A stretch of DNA of 64,000 nt from Aphelocoma coerulescens (taxonomy: Eukaryota; Chordata; Aves; Passeriformes; Corvidae), in the NCBI RefSeq assembly GCF_041296385.1, contig NC_091013.1:8322001-8386000 (forward strand), in the 5' to 3' direction. Both the position numbers and the translations under genes were made by a program. Under the pieces are notes generated by a model, which was given only the letters and a program-made list of their open reading frames with translations, was not told the DNA's origin and did not search any database. Of the stretch, positions 20,801 to 34,600 are shown piece by piece; positions within the stretch are counted from its first letter, which is position 1, and each line of letters opens with the position of its first letter.

Positions 20801-23800
20801 GTGTGTGCGTAGCATCTCTCTCCCCTATCTCTTGCCAGCCTCATCCATCTTCCCTGGAAGCTGGTCTGAGCAGGCACTGCAGTGTGCAGTGCCCAGGACA
20901 GCAGCGGCCCTTTTCAAATGGCTCCTTAGTGCTGCCATAATAAGCCTGATAAATAAAACATGGCTTGCAGACACGGATTTACTGGAGAGGGCTAAGGGGG
21001 CTGTAGCTCCCTCATTAGTATCTCCCGGTGCAGCATGTGTGCTCCTCATTATGTGGCACAGTGGCGGTTGTCTAGTCATCCATGATGAGGCTGCAGCCAC
21101 TCCAAGGATGCACCAGGGATCCCAGGGATTCTTTTTTTTTTTTTTTTCTCCTGTGTTAATAATTGGAATTTAGAAGTAAAAAAAAATAAAGCTTGAATAT
21201 GAAGAGGATGAAGGGGAAAAGATTGCAACTGGGTCTGATTTTTTCTCCCTTGTGTCTCTGTAAGTCAGCAGCAAACGCAGAGAAATCCGTATAGCTCTGC
21301 TATTATGGAATTGGCATGAGCAGGATCGAGACCTTTGTATTCTACAAACTCCTGTTTTGGGGAGCTTTGTTACTGTTCATTCTAAAATGCTGCTCATAAA
21401 CTTGTGGGTGAAGTATAAACTTTACCATCTCCCTCACATTTTTTGTCTTCTGTTCAAGGCAAAGGAAGCAATTTGGCTGATTTCAAGTCCCTCAAAGATA
21501 GGGACTCAGGAATCTGGGTTAATCTGAGCGGGGCTTGTGGAGGTTTGATCTAGCTTTTCTTTCTGGCCATCGCTTAAATCCCTCCTACCTCCCGCATACG
21601 AATTACAACTGCATCATCTTAGTAACCCTGTGACCAAGAGGCATGAGAGTGTCCTCTGAGACTGTAATCTCACTCTAAACAGCTCTCTGGTGGGTGCTCG
21701 TGAGTGGCGATACATCATGCAATTTTCTCCTTTAGAGGCTTGCGGTGTCATCTCCACCGTGATCGCTGCCCTGCCCGGCCAGTGCTGGTGAGCCAGAGAG
21801 CAGGGCCAGCCTGGGAGCGTGTTCCTGGCACAGCTCTGCATGGCTGGGGAGTGCGTGGGGTCATGAGCAGTGTTAGTCCCTTCCTCTTTGCCTCTCATCC
21901 ACGCTCTGGCAGGAAAGAAACCTGTTTAGGATGGCAGGAGACTACTGGTGTAGCAAAGTAATCCTCAATAAGCTCAGGACTTTTCTGTAATGGTATTTAA
22001 TATGCAGATAGTCAAACGAATGCCACCATGATGTATTTTTATGGACAAATATTATATATTAAGCCCTGATTTATACATTTGAGTGTAATACCTGGGGCTC
22101 TGAGGAGAGCCTTTAATCTCTGTCAGCGAGGCAGCACGCATGCTAAAGCGCCGAGTAAATCTGCACTGGAGCGCTGAACTGAGCGCAGCATATATCAGAG
22201 TTCTCCCGCCTGATAAAATTAAATACACGAGACCACCTTTCTGTGACATTACCGGGCTGATACGCAGGGGCTGGCACCAGGAAGTACAGATCTGTACTTC
22301 CCACTCGGACCCAAACCTGCACCATTCCTGCTGCTTCTGCTGTCCCGATCCCAAAGATGCCATCTCAAGCTCCCAGAAAACGTTCCTGGGTGAAAGAAGG
22401 TCTCTGTCCTCGACTTTCCCCCTCTGCTTGCTCCCATGTGACTGCCTGGGTGCAGCTGAGGGGGTGTCAGTGCCCTATTTCCCGTTCACCAGCACGTGTA
22501 GTAAGGTGAGCATCGTCTCAGTATGGGGTTCTGCATTTAATAATCTCACCAGCTCAACTGTTTTTATCTGAATCTCCCTCCTGAACTGATAAATCTAAAT
22601 TGCACATTTTCGAACCCGCTTTAGCCGAGGGGGAGATCTCGCAGGTATCCTCAGGTGACGCGCGGGCTCTGCCGCGCCTCTCCGGCTCCATCTACTGCAC
22701 TTTTCTGGGACTGCCGCCCTTTCCCGTCCGCAGGCTGGCGGCTCCCGCAGGAGCTGCCCCTTTATCCCGCCGGGCTGGCGGAAAAACGGGAGCTCTGGTT
22801 TTGTTTGAAAGGCCCGAGCTGTCCAGGTGGTGAAACAAATACAGTACGCGTTCATACAGTCCTATAAATTGTAGTTCATCGTTGTAAACCAGTCACTGAT
22901 TTTCAATGCCTGGCTTGCTGGGTGAATTCTTCACTTCCCTGTGCTCTGAAAGAGAAGGAGCAGAACAAAGGTGGCCACCGTCACTGAAGCTTTCCATGCT
23001 GGCTGATGAAGCAGGAATTGGGGCCATGGCAGGACGAGGGGCTGGAGGAGAGCTCTGTGTGGGGTGGAGGGGCTCTACATGGGAGCAAATCTTCCACTTG
23101 CTGCTAGAAGATGCCAAGGGGGAAGATACCAGCTTGGATTTCTGCCATCTGATGGAGACTTACAGGGTGGGACTAGAAGCAGCTGAATTTTCCTGTGAAA
23201 GTCCTATCTCTTCATTTTACATTCAGTATTAAAAGAGAAGCTGCTCTGAAAGAATATCCTACTTTTCGTGTCTCTGTTGTTCAGAGCTGACATGGAGGCG
23301 TTACGTGTCCTTATTGTAAGCGCTCCTATTATAGTGTGGTTTTGGCTGAAGGATGCTGTATGGTTAAAGATGACTATTACAACCAAAAATAGTACCAGAG
23401 CTTCCCAAACTTATGACTATTATGAATTTGTATGATTAATATTTAGTTGCTCTACAAAAAGCACCAAAAGCTGGAAGTCAAAATCAGAATGAAGTTGTGC
23501 TAGGTACTGCATATAACTTTTTTTTAAATATATCTATTCATAGTGCATATTTCTGTAGGTGATAGATTAATATAAAAATACTGGCAGTCTTTTTCAGGGT
23601 TGTAAAACACAAGGTACATCATATATTATTTTTTAATTGAAACTCAGATCAGCTGTTTGAAATGAATTTGTTTCAAAGGCAAGTAACATATTTTTCCACA
23701 GTCCTTGTGAAAACTGGAAATAAGGTAGATTTGGCAGCTTAGCCTATGAAGTTCTGGGGCAAATCCGTAAACCGAAAGACCACAGGGTTTTGTCCTGGCT

Positions 23801-26800
23801 TTGATGAAGTTCTGAAAAGAGCTAAATTAAATCCATGCTGTAGCCATATGTGTAATTTTGTTCTACTGGAATAGCTTATAGCTGTCAGTGAATTTCTCTG
23901 TACTCCCAGCATTGTGTAAGAGATGACACAAGAACCTGAAGATTACTCTCTCCAGTAGTAACATGCATTTGCAGCCTTAAAATTATGACAACAGCATTTT
24001 TTTCATTTACATGGCTGGAGAGAATCTGTTTTTGCAGTAAATTTGTATTTCAAAGCAGATTTTTGTGTCCATCATTATCAGTGGTTTACAAGATTTCTCT
24101 TTTTTTTCCTCCCATTTGGGGATGTGGGAACAAATGAAATAAACCCATCATAAAAAATAATTTTGTCCAGGTGGAACATAAATCAGCCAAAAAAATATTA
24201 TTCTACATGGCAAATAAAAAGCATATGCTGTATTATTTAAAGCACAGCCTCCATATTCACATACAAAATTAATGCTTCAGTGGGAGGTAAAACTGATGGA
24301 GGCAGACAATGAAAATATTAGGAGTAAAACATCATGCCAGGAACAATTCAAGCAGAGCCACTTGCAGGGTCATGGTCGTATTCCATTTCAAATGGGCATG
24401 GAAATACACTGTGGGTTATTCTTCTCCAGAGATGCACACATAATAAGCACCTGCTCCCCATGTCTACTCTTCCCTTTTAACTGTTGATTTATTGGATGTT
24501 TCTGAAAGCTGTGGCCAGGCTTGTGAGGGATATATAACGTGGTGCCTGCAGGAAGGAACGGGAGTGGGCAGCCGAGCTGCCACACTTGCCGTCCCTACTG
24601 TGGGGTGAAGGGCTGAGTGGGATTCACAACAAAAGCTGGCTGCTCCTCAGCTTCCAAGGGAAAGGACACCACTGGAAAGTAAATCATAGTCATTGTGCCT
24701 GGGTCGCACCTGGGAAAGTCGGTAAAAAATTACAAACTGTGTTCCTTGCCTCAGACTGGAGTAAATGGTGGATTGAGAGGAGAAACACACAGTGTTCAGC
24801 AGTCTAAGGCACCAAAAGGGATCTTTGCCATTACTAGGTATTTGTCTTCTACAGCATCAAGGGAATGATATATGAGTATAAAACATAATATTGCATGTGT
24901 TTTAAGGTAATTTTCAAAAGATTATGAAACCACCCTTCTTACATGTGTGAGAAGGTACATACCACATACTCCCTACTACACTGGAGACAATACCACCAGC
25001 AAATATTTTATTCTCATCCTGGTTCTCCCCGGGATGGGGGAGTTTCACTCCATTCCTCCTCTGAAGTGGAGCCTCACTAAATAAGGAATGAACATAATCT
25101 TCAGATAATGTTGAAGAGAGGTCACTACAAAGAGACTTTGAATTAATATAATGTTTATCCCTGTAATTTAATTAAAAAAAAACCAAAACCCACACAGTGA
25201 ACCTTCTTGCTCTTTGCCCTACTATTTCACTATTCTCTTCTATTTTCTTCTCTGCAGCAAGAGTGGAGCTTTGCAGCTATGAGGTCTTGAGATATTCTAG
25301 TCTTGGCGGTCCTTGAGATATAATGGCACAGCATGCCCATTTAGAAACAAAAGAAAGAAAATTATGTTTAATTAAAAATGTGAATCAGAAAATGTAGGGC
25401 TATTGAGAATCATCCTGAACTGCACATTCTATGTACATGGCTAAAAAAAAGATGCACTGCAGCAACTGGAGTAATTCATGGTTCAGTTCCCCTATGATGG
25501 TAAGCAGTTTATTGACCTAGAACTACAAAATCATTCAAAATTACATTTGGCAATGCTGAACTTCTGACACAAATCCCCTGATATAAGGAAATGGAGAGGG
25601 CAGCCACACAACCTTCCACTGAGCCCTGCTGCATCTTTAAACAGCAGCAGGAGAGGTGCACCAAATTCAGAAAGGTAGAAGAGCCATATAGGAGCAAGGA
25701 ACTCTTGCATTTTAGCCCTGGCTCCTTCAGTGGTCCTGAGCCAGTCACCTTGGGCCACACATTCGGGTGTTAATGAGTCAGAGTGCAGGCCAGGCTTTAC
25801 ACAGAGCTTCCTGTGCTCATTCCTGAGCCCCTTGGACCCGACTTACACACCCAAGAGCATCAAGGTGTTTAAAAACCAAGTCCTGATGGTGTCTGCTGGG
25901 AGCTTTTGAAGTAGTATCCCTAAGGTCTGACCTTGCAAGCTCCTGATGGAGCTGTTAGTCCACCCCAGTTACACATCTACTCGTGGCACCTCTCAGTCAA
26001 GGCAAGGCCTGGCTCTTTATGTGTTGTCACCTGCAAGGAGACACAGCCTTGGCCACCAAATGTGCTTCAAGGACCTGTTGGGGCTTTCTTGTAGGAGGAG
26101 TGCATGGGCAGAAAGAAAAATCAGCAGACCTTATCACTTGCCTGGCAGGTTGGTTCCTGGCTAGGAGAGGATTTTTGACTTGGTGTGAATCTCTCTCTTG
26201 GACAGGTGTGTTGCAAGGAAAACATGTTTCCCAGCCTGACCTGCACACGTGGATCATGTCTGCTCTACCATGTAACTGGAAGGGAGATTTGGGGCACAGG
26301 TCTGGCAGAAAGCACAGCCAAACTTAGAAAGCAAGCACAGCTTCCAAAATGGGGGGATTTGAATTTAGTCTCTGATGCCTTTCAGCTCTAGTAATCTCAA
26401 GTGGTCCAGTAATCTCAATTGCTATAAACAACACCACAAATGTTCTCCTGCAGAAGCTTTATCTTTTGGCTGATGCCACCCCTTTAAGTGTTAAGACATT
26501 ATTGTGCCCAGTTTTTGCTGTAGCCAAATGGGACTAGAAGGAAATCAATAGCCCCATTTTGCCTGTCACTTACTTAAGCTTGATTTGAACCCATGTTTGT
26601 AAAGCTGAAAGCTTTTGTAATCCATTGTTGTTGTGCCTCCCACAGCCAGCCCACCTCTGAGAATTTCATATTCCTACATTTTAAGAAGAAATATGATGGA
26701 CAATGAAAACACGTTTGTTTAGTCTTAATATGTTTAAATCAACACTTTTTGTTATTAAGGCTGTGCTAAAAATAGACTGCTTTGAAAGGAGACACATCTG

Positions 26801-28119
26801 CTCAGAGCAAAGGCTTCCATAACTCATTCAGAATTATTGGTCATACCCACTATATTAGTGGTAAAAATTGATTATCCATTCCCACTCGCTTCACGATCCA
26901 TAGCATTTTTTTCATTCATATTTTAAGTTGGTTTATACAGAGCGAAACAGTGTTATTTGAATAGCCAACGATGAGCATGATACTTCCTGCTAAAAGCCCA
27001 CACCAGCAGAAAGAAGGATTTTTTTCATGTTAGTCTTGTCCTGTCCTGAAGGTAGAAATAATCTAGATTTGGCAAGTATCATGACCTCTTTCCACCCTGA
27101 GGAGCAAATGCCCTTCTGTCAGTGTGTGTGCACTGCCCACTTAGGCTCACTGCTGCCCTTTTATCCCCAAGTGCAAAGTTTGGCACTTGGGTTTTCTAAG
27201 ATTCCTAGCTCATTTTGGGACTGTCACCAGCAGCTCATAGAAGACAAGGGAGAGGAGGAAGGACTGAATGTTGCAAGGATGGAAAGAAAAATTAAAGGGG
27301 GGGACACAGCTCAAAGCTTCTGCAAAACTTTCTGAAGGAAAGATCTGTTTTGAACGTCATGTTTCAGCAACATGGGCTCAGCTGCTCCTGAGAAGGGGAC
27401 CATGCATAAGACACCTTCAACAGGGTGACATCATGACCCTTAGCATCCAGAGCCTTATACACTCTCCTGCAGCTGTAGGGGACAGGAGGAGCACTCCTGC
27501 CATCAATCCTGTGTTCACAGGCATTGAAAGGGCAGAGAAGTTTGGATATCCCTTTCTGGTGACTCTGTAAAGGTTGCAATCTCCAACTTAAGCTGATCCT
27601 TGGAGTCCAGCGGTTAGTTATGGTGGGACAACAGAGGTTACCCTTAAAATGGTATAATTTGTAGTGATGCAGTTGTGAGGATGAGTTTATTGACATGACC
27701 ATAACCTTAACTCCCTGTTAAAAGAGTGGTTAAACCATGACACTCGTTACAAAAAATAGTGAGTGACTTACTGGCCTGCCCAGAGGTTTTTTTTTCACTT
27801 AGACCTAAAAGATTTTGCTTATTTGATGCAAAACTGGATCCTGAAGATTCCACCTTTCCCTCCGTAACTCCTTTCAGCATAAACAGGTAATATCTGCACA
27901 CAAGGGAAAAGGGAGAACAGACCCCTAGTAAAAATACTTCACACCTTAAGTGCATAGGTGGTAGCTTCCCTCACACAGTAAAACACCCAAAGCATAGACT
28001 GACATGAGGTTGAAAGGAGAGGTGGTTCCACTTGGGACTATTAAATGTAAATGTCCTTTTGTTCAATAAGGAGACGAGACAAGTTTTGCCACTCAGCTGC
28101 TGTGTAATCTCTGTTGGAG
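17871..28119. other. Intergenic DNA between the MID1IP1 island and the 28-kb island
   Basis: No exon or clear transposon was recognised apart from a possible MIR piece near 26.5 kb. Repeat-free stretches at about 18.0-18.13, 20.92-21.08 and 22.11-22.27 kb are candidates for regulatory elements. A T-run lies at about 21.13-21.15 kb. Confidence 0.65.
26525..26605 (+). repeat. Possible MIR remnant
   Basis: CCCCATTTTGCC, a TCACTTACTTAAGC stretch and GATTTGAACCCATGTTTGTA resemble the 3' half of a MIR. The intervening spacing is shortened, so the call is weak. Confidence 0.35.
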
Positions 28120-28258
28120 CGAGGACTGCTTGTCTTGCACGGGATCCCGAGCTCCTGAGGGCGACTGCAGCGCAAGCCACTAATGCCAGCAAAAGCAATA
28201 AGAAAACCAGCCACGTCTGCATCCTTACAGTCCCCTCACCTACGGTGTTTATGAGCCG
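27971..28258 (-). CDS. Hypothetical small membrane or secreted protein (weak candidate)
   Basis: Within a longer minus-strand frame, in-frame ATGs inside the 28-kb CpG island precede a strongly hydrophobic stretch, MQTWLVFLLLLLALVACAAV, followed by ALRSSGSRARQAVLAPTEIT and about 50 further residues with no recognised domain. The start given here is MRLINTVGEG; a later ATG (MQTW) has A at -3. The hydrophobic run could be a signal peptide or single membrane helix. I recognise no homologue. A good donor-like GTAG/GTGAGG sits between the two ATGs, so the region may instead be a spliced non-coding exon. Treat it as a lead only. Confidence 0.2.
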   Translation of the reverse strand, partial: RLINTVGEGTVRMQTWLVFLLLLLALVACAAVALRSSGSRARQAVLAPTEITQQLSGKTCLVSLLNKRTFTFNSPKWNHLSFQPHVSLCFGCFTV

Positions 28259-28680
28259 CATCCCATCTTTAGGGCGCGATCTCTGCGGTTCGCCGTGGTT
28301 TGAAGGAGGGAGCAGGGCATGCGGAAGGGCAGGGCAGGGATGCGCAGCCCCTCCTCCGCGAGGTGCCCATGGGGACCGGACCCGCGGCCCCCGCTGCCGG
28401 GGCCGGGGCTGGGGGAGGCGGGAGGCGCAGCCCGGGCTGCGCTGCCAAACCTGGCGCTGCTTTGCCATCTAGTGCCGCGCGTCCGGATTGCAAGAGCCCG
28501 TGGCCAGCAGCGCACGGAAACTCAGCTTCATCGCCCAGCTGGAATTACAGGAACTTCAGTTTGGGTTGTTTTTGGGGTTTTTTTAACATTAATTCCCATC
28601 AATACTTTATGTGCCGCAATGGCCGCACAACCGCATCTCGAAGAAGCAGTGGGTGTGTCGTGCGGTCGATAGCAGTGGGA
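28120..28680. promoter_or_regulatory. Small CpG island far from any recognised gene
   Basis: CpG-dense, GC-rich stretch in AT-rich intergenic DNA, about 12 kb right of the MID1IP1 promoter and 21 kb left of the TSPAN7 3' end. It could be the promoter of an unannotated non-coding RNA or small gene, or an enhancer. No TATA box was noted. Confidence 0.6.
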
Positions 28681-31600
28681 AGGGAATAAATCACTGGTGG
28701 CCACACGAGCTGCCTGGGGCTCGCTGGGAAACCCTTCCCTCATTGATTTGCAGCCACCTAAGAGTGGATATTTGGTGTCATTCCTGGTTTAGGGTTGAAA
28801 CTGTGAAGGAACCAAAGGAACCAAAGGCACCACAGCACTGTTGCTGCCACTCAACTTGTTTGGCAAATGAGGTTTCTTTGAGTTGTGAGGGACATGATTT
28901 ACAAGAGAAGGCTTGGGAGCAGAGTTGGGTGAATCCCTTTCAGTGACATTGACAATGGATCCCATCAGTTTTGTGGACCCTCCCTCTCCCCTGAAAATTT
29001 TCCATGAGTAGGTCACAATTTTCTCAGATTAACTTACTCTTCTAAATTATTGGGTCAAAAACTTCAGTGAACATAGGCCATCCCTAAAGGATGTGCAGGC
29101 AGTTTATTGGGGAGCCCTGGAGTCACAGGAATTATAGCTGGTTGACTGAAATCATGGGAACACTGTACTAAGCCTTTTGGTCCAGACACATGGGGCTTAC
29201 TCATGTGTATGAATTTCTGATCTACTCTCTGAAATAATTCCCCCCTGTTCATTTAGAGAGTGCTGTGTCCACAAACTTCCAGGCTTTGACATTTTTAAGA
29301 CTATAACTAGATATGAAAAAATGCCTGAGATGCAAATCCAACCTAATTTCTCATAAAGTACAAATTAATATTTGCTGAACCTTTTCGTTTTAGGTTTAAT
29401 TCCAACAAATTCTAGTCACCTCTGAAATAGAGAGGGCATAGGTAAGTGAGTCTGGCTGCCTCACAATCAGTTCCCAGCATGTAGAACTAAGAGGTCTCAT
29501 GCTTCATGAACTGAAGTTAACAGGGACAGGTTTGGACTTTGAATACCATTTCCTTAAAGAAGAAAAAACCAATCTTTTTGCTGGCAACCAGTTTCTAGAG
29601 GAGCCTTAGAAATAATTTCTGGTTTTGTTATGTAAAACTTCCTTCAGCAGTTGGATTCACACAGGCATCTTTACAGGCCCAAGAACTTGTCATAGGGAGG
29701 AGTTGGCATTGCTTGGGTAAAGGAAAAGCGCATAAGATGTGAGCCAAGCAGCTTAAAAAGTAGATGATGATGAGGCAAAGCAAAAGGAGACTGAGTTAAG
29801 CTGGAGACTGAGCCAGTCAGAAAGAGTGAAGATAACAATAATAAACTAATGAGCTGTTTTCCAAGTGCCTCTCCCACTGCGCAGGAAAACAGGGCAACAG
29901 ATGTGCCACCACAAAGAATACCTGGCAGCTTTTGGGTAAAGCTGTGCCACACCCTGTAGGCTTGGTGAGCTATGAATAATACCAGCGTTTCATTTCACAT
30001 GCTAGCACAGGCTATATTGTCATCTACAATTCAAATCTTTACTTATGAGGTTTTCAGGTTTGCTATCAAGAGAGAATAACAAAGAAGTGCTTGAAGACAA
30101 GATCCAGCGAGACCTGGTTTTCTACAGATTCATGGCTTAAGGCTGAACACCTAAGAAGAACTTGTACTGTGTAATAGCAGCTATGCCCACACTGTGCCCT
30201 TTCCCTCAGCTGGAAATATTAATAAGGTCTTTTCCATCCACCTTCCTGCTTTCATGCAACCCACAGGAAATGTTTGTCTTGGACATCTTTGGCCCTCTGT
30301 CACATTTGGTTAAACTGGGTGGTAAGTTTAAAAACTGTTGAGGTTACCTGGACTCAAAATCAACTAATAGCTTGAATTAGTCTTTTTTCCTTAGCAAACT
30401 CAAGTTATTCAACGCAGAGTCAAAGGGATAAAGACTTCAGCCTTCAAAAAGAGATTGTATTGCAGCAGAAAGGATGACTTAGAAAAGGATGACCTTCTCT
30501 AACCCTGGCAGGCATTTCCATCATTATCAGCAATAATGACTAATAAAGTAATAAAAATAACAACTGAGCTTTTACGTAATAGCTTACATCTCGAAGTGCT
30601 TTTCAACTTCTTTTCTCCACTGTCAGAGTAATTCTCTCAAAATTCATTACATTTTTTGCAGTGTTGCTATAGCCCAGTCCCTTCTTGGATAGGATGAAGA
30701 CAATCACATGGATTGCAACACACTGCACGTCAGTGGAGGGAGAGGAAATTTTAGACAAAGACATTCAGAAAGATTCCTGCTCGGTCATAAAATGTCAGGG
30801 TTTCTTTCATATTAAAGCAAGGAAGACAGGACTTAAACAGTAGGTGTCTTATTCCCTGTTTTTTTGGCTAGACTGGGCAAACTGTGAGCATCATTGTAGG
30901 TGAGACACCCCAAAGCCAATCTCCTGTCAATACAAGGAGCTGAGTTTGGATCAGAGTTGTGCTGTGAGTACAGAAGCACAGCGATGTTGATTTTATGAGA
31001 TGTGCAGTGATGTGCGATTGCACAGATCCTAAAACATCCAGAGCACACACCAGATAATGCCTCAGATCCAAACTAGTAAATGCCTCTCTTCTGAGGACTT
31101 GAATGCCAAAGATGTGTTCAAAGGCAGAGAACAGGCCATTGAAAAGCCTTTGAAAGGATTGCTGCTGAGCTGTGGTTCAGTTTAACTTTTGGGGCAGGAT
31201 ATTTGCTTGTATTGTTACAAAAATGTGAGCTGTGGAGTCTCTGCATGTATTAGGATATGCATACAAAGAGATAGAGAGGAAAAATTACTGAATACTTTAT
31301 ACTTTACAGATTCTAAAATTGATGGTAGTTACATGTTGAGGGGAGGCTGAACTCACCTGCCATCAGCACAAAGACAATGATTCTGCCATTTAGAAAACAT
31401 GCAGAAAGGGTACTATAACACTTATTAATTATTTTCTCTTTCCAGTATTTCATTAAGGTGTTATTATTATTGTAATTATTGTTGTTACTTTTATCCCAGT
31501 GAGTGTGCACAGTGAATGACTAAATAATTTGAACAGGCAAAGCTTGATTGGGAAAGAAAGTGTTTCTAAGTACTTCATTCCCCCCCATCTTTTTCTCTCC

Positions 31601-34600
31601 AGAAAGGAGAATAAAATCCCATGGTTTTTGTGCAGAACTTGGTGGAGGAGACAGGCAGCAAATAATTAAGCATTATTTTCTGACAGCTCATCTTAGGCCT
31701 TCCCTGTGTGCCAGAGAGGGTAGAAGGGGGCTGCACGCAGCCAATGCTTGGTCACTGACCCAAACTGTGCCAGAGGGTCGATGCCAGGCATGGCCAAAGC
31801 CCGGCAGATGGGCATAAACAGCAAAGGGTAGTGGGCTTGTAGAAGGGTCAACACCTTGACCTTTAGAGGGAGAAAGGAGTGCCACACCTTTAGCTTTCCT
31901 TGGGTTCATATGAAAGCAAGTTAGTGGCATAAGCCATGTCCATCTGCCTGAGTGAGACACAAGGACAGCCGGGAGATGCTGGAGTGACCTCAAGTACAGC
32001 CTGCAGCAGCTGCTGACGTTGCACCAGATGTGATGGTCTGGGCATGGAGCTGATGGATCAGTGGGATGGGATCCTGAGTAACCAGCCCTCCATCCAAATG
32101 CTTCCCTCTGATAGAGGAATCTTGGATGGCTCCTTAAAAGCTCCTTAGAGCTACAGAAGCTCAGTTTGGGGTTTTTTTGAATGAAATAATGGATGTGGCT
32201 GGAGGTGGAATTGAGATGATAGAAGGATAAAACTACACTGAGGCTTCCTTCTGTATCTTGTTGATGCAATCAGCACAGGTAGCTAAACGGAGGTGCAACA
32301 CTTCAGAGAGACAAAGACAGATAAGGAAAGGACTGAAGCACCTTTCAGAAGGGCTGAGCCACTTTTCTATGTCAGTAACGCTGTGTCAGGAATGCGCTTT
32401 CATTATTTTCCCCCCAAAATGACAATATGTGAAGTTGTATGAAGCATGTTTGGTAGGAAACACCAACTGTGTGTAAAGCTACTTCTGGAAGTTCTATAAA
32501 TGATCTTTTCAAGCAACTTACAGACGTGTGAGGTCAGTTTCCATCGAATTTTAATGGGATTTGTGCATCTGTTATTTCAGTCTTGAACAAAATTCAAAAA
32601 CTGTCGATTTCCACAGGAGCATTGCTTAACTGCCTTCTTTGTACTGCAGTAAAAACCATCCAAGTCCTTTAAATAGAAATCAATATAATGGACAAAATGA
32701 CCATTTGAAAATTGTAGGCTACTATAGTAATTTAAAGAAAACATTCTTAATCTTGCTAAACCCTATTCAAATAAATCCAACAACTAGTTTAAGAGACATA
32801 TAATGATCTAATGTACTCAGCCAGATCTGTGTCTCCTTAAATAACTCAAGGGGACAAAACAAAACAAAATTCCAGCCAATAGCCAGATGGGGATATGGCA
32901 CAACTTAGTAAATTAAAGTAAGATGGGAGACAGATGGAGGCCTTTTCAGAAGTCAGATTTTGGTAGTTGGAAAGGACAGTGATACTCCGGCTGTGACAAA
33001 ATCCCAGCAGATTGGACTTAAAAAAGCTGTGGGTAACGTGTGGTCGCAGCCTGACATTAAAAGTCTGTAAACTGTTTGTGTAACTCCACAGATCTCCTAT
33101 GCCTCCAATACGAATTATTTCTTAGGAGCATTGCTGGGGTATTTGGGCATGAGCTGTGCTGGAACACTCGGGATGCCACGAGGAGCCGCATCAGGAGGGA
33201 TTTCACAGCCCTGATCTGAGCCCCTCAGTCAGCTGCCTCAAGGTGAAGAGCCCCCACTTGACTTCCTTTCAGGGCAGACACAGAGGTCCTTCTCCCTGTC
33301 CACCCCGGAACTTCCAGGCTATTTTCTCTCCGTTTCAGTGTCAGCGAGCAGAGTCACTGCTAAGTGCTTTCCCACACTCCCTCTTCCACTCCTTCCTTTT
33401 CAGCATCGTGGGAAATACTGTGCCCACACTTTTCATGCATATTCCCTAAATGACTGAATGTTTGTGAGGGGGGATCAGTTACACCGTCCTGTACTTTGAG
33501 GGTTTGTTGCTGTTACAGTATTTCCTCTGTGGCTGCATTTCTTTCCCCTCTCTCCCCTTTTTGCTGGGCATACAGCACATTAGGCCTTCTCGTGCTCACA
33601 TGGGAAGCTTCTGCTTTCTCCAAATCATTTGTATCTCATCCAGATGAACATGCTGACAATTACCAGGTGGAATGCTGGCTGCTCTTTTGAATGGACATGA
33701 TTTTTCATCCAGACTTCCAACATGCTAACAAAGGCACTCACGGGTACCTGCCAAGGTGCTACTCCCTGTCTTTTCCTTTTTCTGTAATGTAGTGGTTTAG
33801 GTGCAATTCATACTAGGATGTCACAGAGTGAGGGGATGGCCATCAAAAGAATGTACACTGACCTACATGGCCTGGCACATCTGTCCAAACTGGTTCCCAG
33901 CCTTGCTGTAAAGTCCACTACAGGCTACAGATACTCAAGCCTCTATTTCTCGGGTAACACACCACCTCTCCTCTCTTTAGTTCTCCCTGTGGACATCTTG
34001 TTCTCTTTCCATTTTTTTCAGATTAGCAGCTTTCCAAAGGCAGAGACACTTGATCATCCTCTCAGCTTCACCAAGCATGTTAAGTCTGTGCTGCACATCA
34101 ACAGATGTCACATTGTTTGATGGATTATAGTTTAAGAGTGAAAATATGGCCATCCTAATGAAATAGACACTTGTGAAGGTGGGAACTACAGACCATGGAA
34201 CATTTTGTAGTCATTGAAACAGCTTGGCAAAGTCCTATTATTTATTTACATCCGCATTTTGCCCTGTAGCATGAGCCTGACTGTAGTGGTAGGAGGGTGA
34301 AGGAGGAGGAATACTGATGATGCTTGTAAATGCTTCAGGTCCTTGCTCTCAGAATCACACAATGGGTAAGTTTGGAAGGGACCATGTCCACTGCTCTAGC
34401 TGTGATAATTACTCTGTATCTGAGCAATGCACTTTCTTTAGCGAGTGGTTTGAGTTGCATGGCTGGGTGTGAACACACTGACCTACTTCAACCTCCTTTG
34501 CAATTTTTAAATTTCCCTGTTTACCCCTTTCATTGTCAGCTTGTTCACTGTTGCTTATAATCAGCCGGCTTTACTGCCTTTGTGGTTGGCTCCTCCAGAC

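Noticed and set aside
31688..32269. 193-residue minus-strand frame
   Set aside because: No domain, no codon pattern and no promoter or poly(A) context; chance frame.
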